Positions 1 through 5,498 of a stretch of DNA of 5,706 nt are shown in pieces; positions within the stretch are counted from its first letter, which is position 1; the number at the start of each line of letters is the position of its first letter. The DNA comes from Lachnospiraceae bacterium UBA7480. GTDB taxonomy: Bacteria > Bacillota > Clostridia > Lachnospirales > Lachnospiraceae. A model generated the notes under the pieces. It was given only the letters and a program-made list of their open reading frames with translations, had not been told where the DNA came from and did no database searches. The translations under genes and the position numbers were made by a program. The stretch lies in assembly GCA_002479655.1 (NCBI GenBank), contig DLOQ01000129.1:9753-15458 (forward strand). Direction: 5' to 3'.

Positions 1-278
1 CGGACGGACTGGATCGTGCGACGAGAACGGCAGTATGCCGGGCATTTTGTGAGACAATCAGAAACGCGGGATATTCTGCAGGTGTATATGCATCAAAATC
101 GTGGTATAATGATAATCTAAGCTACGGTTCACTGAGCGGTTACCGGATCTGGCTGGCACAGTATGCGGCGGAACCGACCTTTGGCAGCCGTTATGACATG
201 TGGCAGTACTCGGATAAGGGAACTGTCAGCGGTATCAGCGGAAAGGTGGATATGAATATCAGCTATCTGGGATACTAG
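1..278 (+). CDS. GH25 family lysozyme (muramidase), C-terminal part, 5' truncated by window
   Basis: This is the last 91 codons of a gene whose start lies outside the window; the frame begins at base 3 and stops at TAG 276-278. The translation matches the C-terminal half of a GH25 N-acetylmuramidase, which cleaves the MurNAc-GlcNAc bond of peptidoglycan. Visible family hallmarks are RNAGYSAGVYAS, the strand IWLAQY, the MWQYSDKG segment and the closing GKVDMNISY, whose VD aspartate corresponds to the last conserved acidic residue of the family. The catalytic DxE motif would lie upstream and cannot be seen. It is a clear paralog of the complete muramidase at 2408-3652: over the first 35 visible codons I count 26 identical residues by hand alignment. 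Its N-terminal architecture (anchor, signal peptide or extra domains) is unknown. No terminator is visible before rmlB, so read-through into rmlB is possible. Confidence 0.9.
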   Translation, partial: DGLDRATRTAVCRAFCETIRNAGYSAGVYASKSWYNDNLSYGSLSGYRIWLAQYAAEPTFGSRYDMWQYSDKGTVSGISGKVDMNISYLGY

Positions 279-303
279 ACCTAAAGAGAAATTTATTTAA
301 AAT
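276..303 (+). promoter_or_regulatory. rmlB: Possible weak promoter ahead of rmlB
   Basis: A TAGACC hexamer (276-281, 4 of 6 to TTGACA) lies 16 nt before TAAAAT (298-303, 5 of 6 to TATAAT), in the AT-rich gap between the muramidase stop and rmlB. It would give a leader of about 30 nt carrying the rmlB ribosome binding site. AT-rich DNA produces such matches by chance, and rmlB could equally be transcribed from further upstream. Confidence 0.25.
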
Positions 304-340
304 ACTATTTTGTAATGACAGAAAGGAGTAAAAAATCAAT

Positions 341-1426
341 ATGAGGACGTATCTGGTGACAGGTGGGGCCGGGTTTATCGGTTCGAACTACATTCATTAC
401 ATGTTTCAAAAATATGATAATGAAATTCGGATTATCAATGTGGACGCGCTGACTTACGCGGGCAATCTGGAGAATCTTAAGGATGTCGAGGGCAGGGAGA
501 ATTACACGTTTATCCGTGCGGATATCTGTGATAAGGAGGCGATCGGCAGGATCTTTGCCGAGAACGACATTGACAGGGTGGTTCATTTTGCGGCGGAGAG
601 CCATGTAGACCGAAGCATTAAGAATCCTGAGGTGTTCGTGCAGACGAACGTGCTTGGAACCGCGGTCATGTTAAACTGTGCCAAAGCGGCATGGGAGCTG
701 CCGGACGGAACATTTAAGGAAGGAAAGAAATTTCTTCATGTATCTACGGATGAGGTTTATGGATCGCTGCCGGATGATGAGAATGCGTTTTTCTATGAGA
801 CGACGCCATATGATCCGCACAGTCCGTATTCGGCAAGCAAGGCAAGCTCTGATCTGCTGGTGAAGGCATATATGGATACGTATCATTTTCCGGCCAATAT
901 TACGAACTGTTCCAATAACTACGGACCATATCAGTTTCCGGAGAAGCTGATCCCGCTGATCATCAACAATGCGCTACATGGAAAGAAGCTGCCGGTGTAC
1001 GGTGACGGCAAGAACGTGCGCGACTGGCTGTATGTCATGGATCACGCCAAGGCAATCGATATGGTTCAGGAGCAGGGGAAATTATATGAGACTTACAATA
1101 TCGGCGGGCATAATGAAAAGCAGAATATTGAAATTATTCATATTATCATAGAGACGCTGCAGGAAATGCTGCCGGATGACGATGAAAGAAAGAAGCTGGT
1201 GACGAAGGATCTGATCACATATGTGGAGGACCGCAAAGGTCATGACAGAAGATATGCCATTGCACCGGATAAGATCGGAAAAGAGATTGGCTGGGAGCCG
1301 GAGACCATGTTTAAGGAAGGTATCAGGCTGACGATCCAATGGTTCTTTGAACATGAGGAATGGATGAAGAATGTGACCAGCGGCGATTATCAAAAATACT
1401 ACGAGGATATGTACAAGAACAGATAA
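341..1426 (+). CDS. rmlB: dTDP-glucose 4,6-dehydratase RmlB
   Basis: RmlB is a cytoplasmic, NAD-dependent short-chain dehydrogenase/reductase that converts dTDP-D-glucose to dTDP-4-keto-6-deoxy-D-glucose, the second step of dTDP-L-rhamnose synthesis. The 361-residue product shows the Rossmann dinucleotide motif TGGAGFIGS (residues 7-15), the HFAAESHVDRS segment (82-92) typical of this dehydratase, the catalytic Thr-Asp-Glu triad in STDEVYG (T136, D137, E138), the Tyr-x3-Lys pair in YSASK (Y163, K167), NNYGPYQFPEKLIP (192-205) and the nucleotide-binding NVRDWLYV segment (225-232). D137 and E138 distinguish a dehydratase from a simple epimerase of the same fold. The ATG at 341 follows AAAGGAG (322-328) by 12 nt, and the Rossmann strand starts right after it, so the start is secure. 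Length is normal for the family. A hairpin follows the stop directly, suggesting that expression is partly separated from rmlA. Confidence 0.97.
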   Translation: MRTYLVTGGAGFIGSNYIHYMFQKYDNEIRIINVDALTYAGNLENLKDVEGRENYTFIRADICDKEAIGRIFAENDIDRVVHFAAESHVDRSIKNPEVFVQTNVLGTAVMLNCAKAAWELPDGTFKEGKKFLHVSTDEVYGSLPDDENAFFYETTPYDPHSPYSASKASSDLLVKAYMDTYHFPANITNCSNNYGPYQFPEKLIPLIINNALHGKKLPVYGDGKNVRDWLYVMDHAKAIDMVQEQGKLYETYNIGGHNEKQNIEIIHIIIETLQEMLPDDDERKKLVTKDLITYVEDRKGHDRRYAIAPDKIGKEIGWEPETMFKEGIRLTIQWFFEHEEWMKNVTSGDYQKYYEDMYKNR

Positions 1427-1487
1427 AGCGGACAAAATGGGAGCAGAACGGGTTTTTCAACGGACTGTTCCCTTTTGCGCTGTTTTA
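1427..1487 (+). terminator. Imperfect intrinsic terminator or attenuator after rmlB
   Basis: Directly after the rmlB stop, AGCG-GA-CAAAA-T-GGGAGCAG (1427-1446) can pair with CTGTTCCC-TTTTG-CGCT (1465-1481). That gives 17 pairs including one G-U, interrupted by a two-base and a one-base bulge, around an 18-nt loop. A modest T-run (TTTT, 1483-1486) follows. The long loop, bulges and short T-run make it a weak or partial terminator, so it may lower rather than stop transcription into rmlA. The pairing was worked out by eye; no folding energy was computed. Confidence 0.5.
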
Positions 1488-1496
1488 TGTTAAAAT
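1488..1496 (+). promoter_or_regulatory. rmlA: Possible extended -10 promoter element for rmlA
   Basis: TG-T-TAAAAT (1488-1496) fits an extended -10 element, with 5 of 6 matches to TATAAT and the TG dinucleotide one base upstream. It lies just after the rmlB hairpin and about 50 nt before the rmlA start. The matching -35 region would fall inside the hairpin arm (around 1468-1473) and is poor. The surrounding gap is so AT-rich that this is only a candidate for restarting transcription of rmlA and the genes after it. Confidence 0.3.
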
Positions 1497-1548
1497 AAAA
1501 GAAAATATTTTAAGTAAAATGTTTATTGAAGAAAGGTTTTGTTGATTT

Positions 1549-2418
1549 ATGAAAGGTATTATTTTAGCGGGCGGATCGGGAACAAGGCTGTATCCGTTGA
1601 CAAAGGCGATTAGCAAACAGATCATGCCGATTTATGATAAACCAATGATTTATTATCCGTTGTCTACCTTGATGCTGGCTGGGATCCGTGAGGTATTGGT
1701 CATCTCGACGCCAAGGGATCTTCCGGTATTCCAGGAACTTTTAGGGGACGGAAAGCAGCTTGGTATGACGTTTTCTTATGCCGTGCAGGAGCAGCCCAGA
1801 GGACTGGCGGACGCCTTTATCATTGGCGCTGATTTTATCGGAAAAGACAGCGTTGCTTTAGTACTTGGCGATAATATCTTCTATGGGCAGAGCTTTTCGC
1901 GGGTGCTTCGCAGCGTGGCTTCCAGAGAGAATGGCGCGACGATTTTCGGATATTATGTACGTGATCCGAGGGAATACGGAGTAGTGGAGTTTGACGAGGA
2001 GGGAAAGGCGATTTCCATTGAAGAAAAACCGGAACATCCGAAGAGTAATTATGCGGTGCCGGGGCTCTATTTTTATGACAATGACGTGGTGGAGATCGCT
2101 GCCAATGTGAAGCCTTCCGCAAGAGGCGAGATTGAGATTACCAGTATCAATAATGAATATTTAAGCCGGGGAACCTTAAGGGTAGAGACACTGGGACGCG
2201 GTTTCGCGTGGTTAGATACCGGCAATCATGATTCCCTTCTGGATGCAGCTGACTTTGTGGCGGCATTTCAGAAACGGCAGGGACTTTATATTTCCTGCAT
2301 TGAGGAGATTGCTTATAAGAGAGGTTTTATTGATAAGGAACAGCTTTTGAAGCTGGCGGAACCGTTGATGAAGACAGATTACGGGAAATATATGGTTGAG
2401 GTGGCCAATGGACTCTAA
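1549..2418 (+). CDS. rmlA: Glucose-1-phosphate thymidylyltransferase RmlA
   Basis: RmlA couples glucose-1-phosphate with dTTP to form dTDP-glucose and pyrophosphate, the first and usually feedback-controlled step of dTDP-rhamnose synthesis in the cytoplasm. The 289-residue product has the usual length of the short bacterial RmlA form. It shows the nucleotidyltransferase signature [18 protein letters not shown] (residues 7-24), [10 protein letters not shown] (81-90), the metal-binding LGDNIFYG (D108), the EEKP lysine motif (158-161), [14 protein letters not shown] (191-204) and the second metal-site aspartate in [14 protein letters not shown] (D223). The ATG at 1549 is preceded by GAAAGG (1531-1536) at a spacing of 12 nt and leads straight into the first beta strand. 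The gap from rmlB is 122 nt and holds a terminator-like hairpin. The 3' end overlaps the following muramidase gene by 11 nt, which suggests translational coupling. Confidence 0.97.
   Translation: MKGIILAGGSGTRLYPLTKAISKQIMPIYDKPMIYYPLSTLMLAGIREVLVISTPRDLPVFQELLGDGKQLGMTFSYAVQEQPRGLADAFIIGADFIGKDSVALVLGDNIFYGQSFSRVLRSVASRENGATIFGYYVRDPREYGVVEFDEEGKAISIEEKPEHPKSNYAVPGLYFYDNDVVEIAANVKPSARGEIEITSINNEYLSRGTLRVETLGRGFAWLDTGNHDSLLDAADFVAAFQKRQGLYISCIEEIAYKRGFIDKEQLLKLAEPLMKTDYGKYMVEVANGL
2398..2403 (+). promoter_or_regulatory. Ribosome binding site fixing the muramidase start inside rmlA
   Basis: GAGGTG (2398-2403), a six-base perfect complement to the 16S rRNA 3' end, lies within the last codons of rmlA, four bases before ATG 2408. 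It favours ATG 2408 over the in-frame TTG at 2396, which would place this site inside the coding region and has only a weaker GGG upstream at 2383. Confidence 0.7.
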
Positions 2419-3652
2419 ATTACGGGCGCAGGCCATTGCGATTGCTGTCTGCGTGGCAGCATTGGCGATTGCTATGGTGTTTTATGTAAACCGAAAAGAG
2501 GGCGCGGCGGGCGGTAATGGTCAGGCGGATTTATCGGATCAAATACAGGGTACATTGCCGGAGACATACACCGATGCGGAGCTTCGCGCATTTTTGCGCG
2601 ATGAAACATTCTTTGATCCGGATCCGACGCTTGCGTCCGGTATCATTGTCAGGGAGACACCGCAGCTCTATCTTCTTGCCAGCAGCGTATATAAAGATAT
2701 CCGTGTTACGGTAGTAGATGAGAGCGGACGGGCAGTACGGGGGAAGTCTTTCTATGTTACGGTTCAGGATCAGGGAGAATATAAAGATCTTGATCAGGAT
2801 GGAATCATTTATGTTCCGGATCTTACGGCGGGGGTATATTTTGTGTCGTTAGAAGCGGTGGAAGGATATGAGGTGCCGCTTGATCCCATGCGGGTGTCCG
2901 TAAAGGAACAGTTGGAATATACAGTAATTGAAGATATTTCATTTTACATTCATGAGGAAAGTGAGATTAATGCTGAGAAAGAGGATACCGAGGAGGCTTC
3001 TGCAGCTGCGGATGCTGAAGCATCAGAAAAGACAGAGATTTTAGAAGTTACGGAGGCTGCTTTTGGTATCGATGTCTCTAAATGGCAGAAAGATATTGAT
3101 TGGGAAGCTGTGGCAGCAAGCGGAGTGACATTTGCCATTATCCGGTGCGGTTATCGCGGCTCGTCAACAGGATGTCTGGTGGAGGATCCTTATTTCTTAA
3201 GAAATATTCAAGGCGCCAAGGATGCCGGGATAGATGTGGGCGTTTATTTCTTTACGCAGGCAGTCAATGAAGTAGAGGCTGTGGAGGAAGCTTCCATGGT
3301 CGTATCTCTGTGCCGTGATTTTGAACTTGATTATCCGGTATTTATTGATACGGAGAGTGCAGGGGGCAATGGCAGGGCGGATCAGCTTGGCAAAGCGGAG
3401 CGGACGGCAGTGTGCAGGGCATTTTGTACGACGATACAGAACGCTGGGTATCAGGCAGGAGTCTATGCCAGCCGGAACTGGTATTATCAACGTCTGGAAG
3501 ATGAAAAGCTGCAGGAGTATGTGCTCTGGAATGCGGAGTACCGTGATGCGCCGTTATATACAGGGAATTACAGCATATGGCAGTATACTTCCAATGGGCA
3601 TATTAATGGCATCAATACACGGGTGGATCTGGATCTTAGCTATATAAGATAA
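2408..3652 (+). CDS. Membrane-anchored GH25 lysozyme (muramidase) with N-terminal beta domain
   Basis: The product is 414 residues from ATG 2408. Residues 7-26 form one hydrophobic helix after a short, slightly basic N-terminus, an uncleaved anchor or signal segment that would put the rest outside the cell. Residues about 77-182 look like a beta-sandwich of the Cna-B/prealbumin type ([12 protein letters not shown], then [19 protein letters not shown]); this is judged from pattern only. An acidic, Ala/Glu-rich linker follows (about 183-217). The GH25 domain begins at FGIDVSKWQ (219-227) and ends at [11 protein letters not shown]222, D314 and E316 (in DYPVFIDTE) and D407 match the conserved acidic residues of GH25, so the enzyme should be active on the MurNAc-GlcNAc bond. 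It overlaps rmlA by 11 nt and precedes rmlC, so it appears to be co-expressed with dTDP-sugar synthesis. A role in opening peptidoglycan for polymer attachment is an inference from context. Confidence 0.92.
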   Translation: MDSKLRAQAIAIAVCVAALAIAMVFYVNRKEGAAGGNGQADLSDQIQGTLPETYTDAELRAFLRDETFFDPDPTLASGIIVRETPQLYLLASSVYKDIRVTVVDESGRAVRGKSFYVTVQDQGEYKDLDQDGIIYVPDLTAGVYFVSLEAVEGYEVPLDPMRVSVKEQLEYTVIEDISFYIHEESEINAEKEDTEEASAAADAEASEKTEILEVTEAAFGIDVSKWQKDIDWEAVAASGVTFAIIRCGYRGSSTGCLVEDPYFLRNIQGAKDAGIDVGVYFFTQAVNEVEAVEEASMVVSLCRDFELDYPVFIDTESAGGNGRADQLGKAERTAVCRAFCTTIQNAGYQAGVYASRNWYYQRLEDEKLQEYVLWNAEYRDAPLYTGNYSIWQYTSNGHINGINTRVDLDLSYIR

Positions 3653-3660
3653 GAGAATCA

Positions 3661-3674
3661 AAATGATTTCATTT
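3661..3674 (+). repeat. Short perfect inverted repeat between muramidase and rmlC
   Basis: AAATGATTTCATTT is a perfect palindrome with six-base arms around TT, just after the muramidase stop. The centre is too short for an RNA hairpin loop without opening inner pairs, so an operator-like protein site is conceivable, but in AT-rich DNA chance is a good explanation. A TATAAA hexamer lies downstream at 3690-3695, without a convincing -35 box. Confidence 0.25.
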
Positions 3675-3753
3675 ATGATGTTTTTGGCATATAAATGTCC
3701 AAACAAAAAGTTATGTAAGCTGAAGGGAAAGCTAACAAGGTTAAGAAAAGCAA

Positions 3754-3759
3754 GGGAGG
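3754..3759 (+). promoter_or_regulatory. rmlC: Ribosome binding site fixing the rmlC start
   Basis: GGGAGG (3754-3759) sits five bases before ATG 3765. It decides the start of rmlC against an in-frame ATG at 3663, which would add 34 mostly basic residues foreign to the family and lacks a good ribosome binding site. Confidence 0.85.
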
Positions 3760-3764
3760 TCATT

Positions 3765-4337
3765 ATGGGCAAAATCACAGTGGAGACATGCGAGATCGAA
3801 GGACTAAAGATCATCACGCCGACTGTCTTTGGCGACGAACGGGGTTATTTTATGGAGACCTATCATTATGAGGACTTCAAGGCAGCAGGCATTGATCAGG
3901 TATTTGTGCAGGACAATCAGTCCGCATCTAAGAAGGGCGTGTTAAGGGGACTTCATTTTCAGATCAACTTTCCGCAGGATAAGCTGGTGCGCGTGGTCAG
4001 CGGAGAGGTTTACGATGTTGCAGTCGATCTGAGGGAAGGTTCAAAGACATTTGGTAAATGGCATGGTGTACTCCTTTCAGCGGAAAATAAAAAGCAGTTT
4101 TTTATTCCGAAGGGGTTTGCGCATGGCTTTTTAGTGCTTTCTGATTATGCGGAATTTACTTATAAATGCTCTGATTTTTATCATCCGAATGATGAGGGCG
4201 GTCTTTTTTATCAGGATACTGAGATTGGCGTAGAATGGCCGATTCCGGAAGGGATGGAGCTGATCATCTCGGAAAAGGATACCAAGTGGGGCTCGTTCTC
4301 GGCGTATTGTAAGGAGAGAAATTTAAGACCGGAATAA
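3765..4337 (+). CDS. rmlC: dTDP-4-dehydrorhamnose 3,5-epimerase RmlC
   Basis: RmlC epimerises C3 and C5 of dTDP-4-keto-6-deoxy-D-glucose to give dTDP-4-keto-L-rhamnose, the third step of the pathway. It is a cytoplasmic, cofactor-free cupin, usually a dimer. The 190-residue product has the normal length and all the landmarks: DERGYFMETYH (24-34), the QDNQSASKKGVLRGLHFQ block with the catalytic base H64 and R61, PQDKLVRVVSGEVYDVAVDLR (residues 70-90, including K73), FFIPKGFAHGFLVLSD (112-127), FTYKCSDFYHP with the probable acid Tyr133, and SEKD with D172, which would pair with H64. The start at ATG 3765 is set by GGGAGG. The 112-nt gap before it is AT-rich and holds a small palindrome but no clear terminator. 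The next gene begins 35 nt downstream, consistent with one operon. Confidence 0.96.
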   Translation: MGKITVETCEIEGLKIITPTVFGDERGYFMETYHYEDFKAAGIDQVFVQDNQSASKKGVLRGLHFQINFPQDKLVRVVSGEVYDVAVDLREGSKTFGKWHGVLLSAENKKQFFIPKGFAHGFLVLSDYAEFTYKCSDFYHPNDEGGLFYQDTEIGVEWPIPEGMELIISEKDTKWGSFSAYCKERNLRPE

Positions 4338-4361
4338 TATGTTCCAATAGCAAGGGCAGTT

Positions 4362-4366
4362 GGAGG
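4362..4366 (+). promoter_or_regulatory. Ribosome binding site supporting a GTG start for the permease
   Basis: GGAGG (4362-4366) lies six bases before GTG 4373. No in-frame ATG is nearby: the next in-frame ATG codons fall in the middle of the conserved core at about residue 94. The non-ATG start is therefore well supported. Confidence 0.85.
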
Positions 4367-4372
4367 AATACT

Positions 4373-5374
4373 GTGAAACCATTGATTTCAAAGCCTGTAG
4401 GGATTTCGATCGTTACACTGGTGGCGCTGATAGGAAGCCTGCTATTGATCTTTCATCACAACCCGCTGGCTGATCCGCAGGAAGAATTAATTAAAAAGAT
4501 CATAGCATGCGTCATTATTCTGGTGGCGCTGATTGTCTGTATTGTGTTATATGATAAGCTGATAGTCCTCCCACAGGAGTTGTATCAGAACAGACGGCTG
4601 ATCTGGAAGCTGGCGAAGAATGATTTTAATACCAGATACGCCGGTTCTTATATGGGTATGCTCTGGGCGATGCTGCAGCCGGTGGTCACGGTGGTTCTGT
4701 ATTATTTTGTTTTTGAAGTGATTTTTCAGAATAAATCAACGCTGCTTGCCAGCGGTATTCAGGCACCGTATGTCCTATGGCTGACTGCCGGTCTTGTGCC
4801 GTGGTTTTATTTTTCCGAGGCAATCGTACATGGAACACAGGCACTGTTGGAATATAATTATCTGGTGAAAAAGGTAGTGTTTAAAATTAGTATCCTTCCA
4901 ATCATCAAGATCATTGGCGCGACTTTTATCCATATCTTTTTTGTGCTTGTGATGATCATTCTTTACTTTGCATACGGATATACGGCAGATCTTTACCTGT
5001 TGCAGATCCCCTATTTCAGTCTATGCATGTTTTTGTTTGTACTGGCGCTCAGTTATGCAACCTGTGCAGTGGTTATATTCTTCCGGGATCTGACGCAGAT
5101 CATCAATATCTTTTTGCAGGTGGGGATGTGGGCAACGCCGATCCTCTGGGATATTACAATGCTGAAGGGCAAATGGGAACCGTTTCGGATCCTGTTTAAG
5201 ATTAATCCGGTCTATTATGTGGTCAATGGATATCGGAGCGCATTATTTGAGAAGGTATGGTTCTGGCAGGATTTTTATTCAACGATGTACTTCTGGATCG
5301 TAACAGCGGTATTCTTCGGTATTGGAACATTGATTTTTAAACGGCTGAAAGTACATTTTGCGGATGTGCTGTAA
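4373..5374 (+). CDS. wzm: ABC-2 type polysaccharide export permease (Wzm/TagG family)
   Basis: This is the membrane subunit of an ABC exporter that moves a completed lipid-linked polysaccharide or teichoic-type polymer across the cytoplasmic membrane. The conserved core starts near residue 75 with LIWKLAKNDFNTRYAGSYMG, the amphipathic interface helix of Wzm/TagG proteins. Membrane segments follow at about 97-117, 133-150, 180-200, 213-236, 243-260 and 304-322. Further family marks are FFRDLTQIINIFLQ (236-249), the ATPILWD segment and NPVYYVVNGYR (278-288). The 333-residue length exceeds the roughly 260-270 usual for the family, because residues 1-70 add two more hydrophobic helices (about 10-27 and 42-60). 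It starts at GTG with a strong ribosome binding site 35 nt after rmlC. The ATPase partner follows after a repeat-containing spacer. Substrate cannot be read from the sequence; the rml genes suggest a 6-deoxyhexose-containing glycan. A TagG-like role for wall teichoic acid is the main alternative. Confidence 0.9.
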   Translation: MKPLISKPVGISIVTLVALIGSLLLIFHHNPLADPQEELIKKIIACVIILVALIVCIVLYDKLIVLPQELYQNRRLIWKLAKNDFNTRYAGSYMGMLWAMLQPVVTVVLYYFVFEVIFQNKSTLLASGIQAPYVLWLTAGLVPWFYFSEAIVHGTQALLEYNYLVKKVVFKISILPIIKIIGATFIHIFFVLVMIILYFAYGYTADLYLLQIPYFSLCMFLFVLALSYATCAVVIFFRDLTQIINIFLQVGMWATPILWDITMLKGKWEPFRILFKINPVYYVVNGYRSALFEKVWFWQDFYSTMYFWIVTAVFFGIGTLIFKRLKVHFADVL

Positions 5375-5491
5375 CGGCTGCAATAAAAGCAGCGGGAAAG
5401 GCCGGAGATGAGGCTGCGGTGATAAAAGCAGTGAGAAAGGCTGGAGATGGGACAACGGTGATAAAGGCAGTTCCAAAAAGCTGGAGGTTGA
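5375..5491 (+). repeat. Three degenerate 39-bp tandem repeats between permease and ATPase genes
   Basis: The spacer is made of three head-to-tail copies (5375-5413, 5414-5452, 5453-5491). The anchor ATAAAAGCAG starts at 5383 and 5422 and recurs as ATAAAGGCAG at 5461, exactly 39 bp apart each time. Copies 1 and 2 share 30 of 39 bases; copy 3 is more diverged, with a one-base shift before its CTGGAG. Each copy carries a GGAG (5404, 5443, 5483), and the last, GGAGG at 5483-5487, is the likely ribosome binding site of the ATPase gene. In the permease frame each copy has stops (TAA 5384, TGATAA 5420-5425 and 5459-5464), so it is not a permease tail in that frame. The -1 frame, however, is open across the whole array. 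Function unknown. Confidence 0.8.
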
Positions 5492-5498
5492 AAGAGGC

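Noticed and set aside
102..110. Perfect extended -10 element TGGTATAAT inside the truncated muramidase gene
   Set aside because: It encodes the conserved Trp-Tyr-Asn stretch in frame, has no acceptable -35 box about 17 nt upstream, and would give a leader of over 200 nt to rmlB. Coding constraint explains it.
305..604. Antisense and alternate-frame open frames inside rmlB, rmlA and the muramidase genes
   Set aside because: They are shadows of well-supported genes, with no family features or ribosome binding sites.
2396..2407. TTG start for the second muramidase, four residues longer
   Set aside because: The strong GAGGTG at 2398-2403 overlaps this TTG and is placed correctly for ATG 2408.
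3685..3700. Sigma-54-like TGGCAT-N5 element before rmlC
   Set aside because: The -12 part reads TGTCC rather than the needed TTGC-type sequence, so the essential GC is missing.
3712..3744. Possible hairpin AGCT-GAAGGGAA-AGCT before rmlC
   Set aside because: Only four continuous pairs plus a few beyond a bulge, and no T-run; not enough to call a terminator or switch.
3663..3764. 34-residue basic N-terminal extension of RmlC from ATG 3663
   Set aside because: It lacks a good ribosome binding site, is foreign to the RmlC family, and ATG 3765 has GGGAGG five bases upstream.
5375..5491. CRISPR array reading of the repeated spacer
   Set aside because: The units are contiguous and degenerate, with no unique spacers between conserved repeats.
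5412..5498. Longer N-terminus for the ATPase, since the frame is open upstream of ATG 5499
   Set aside because: There is no ATG, GTG or TTG in that frame between the stop at 5409 and ATG 5499.
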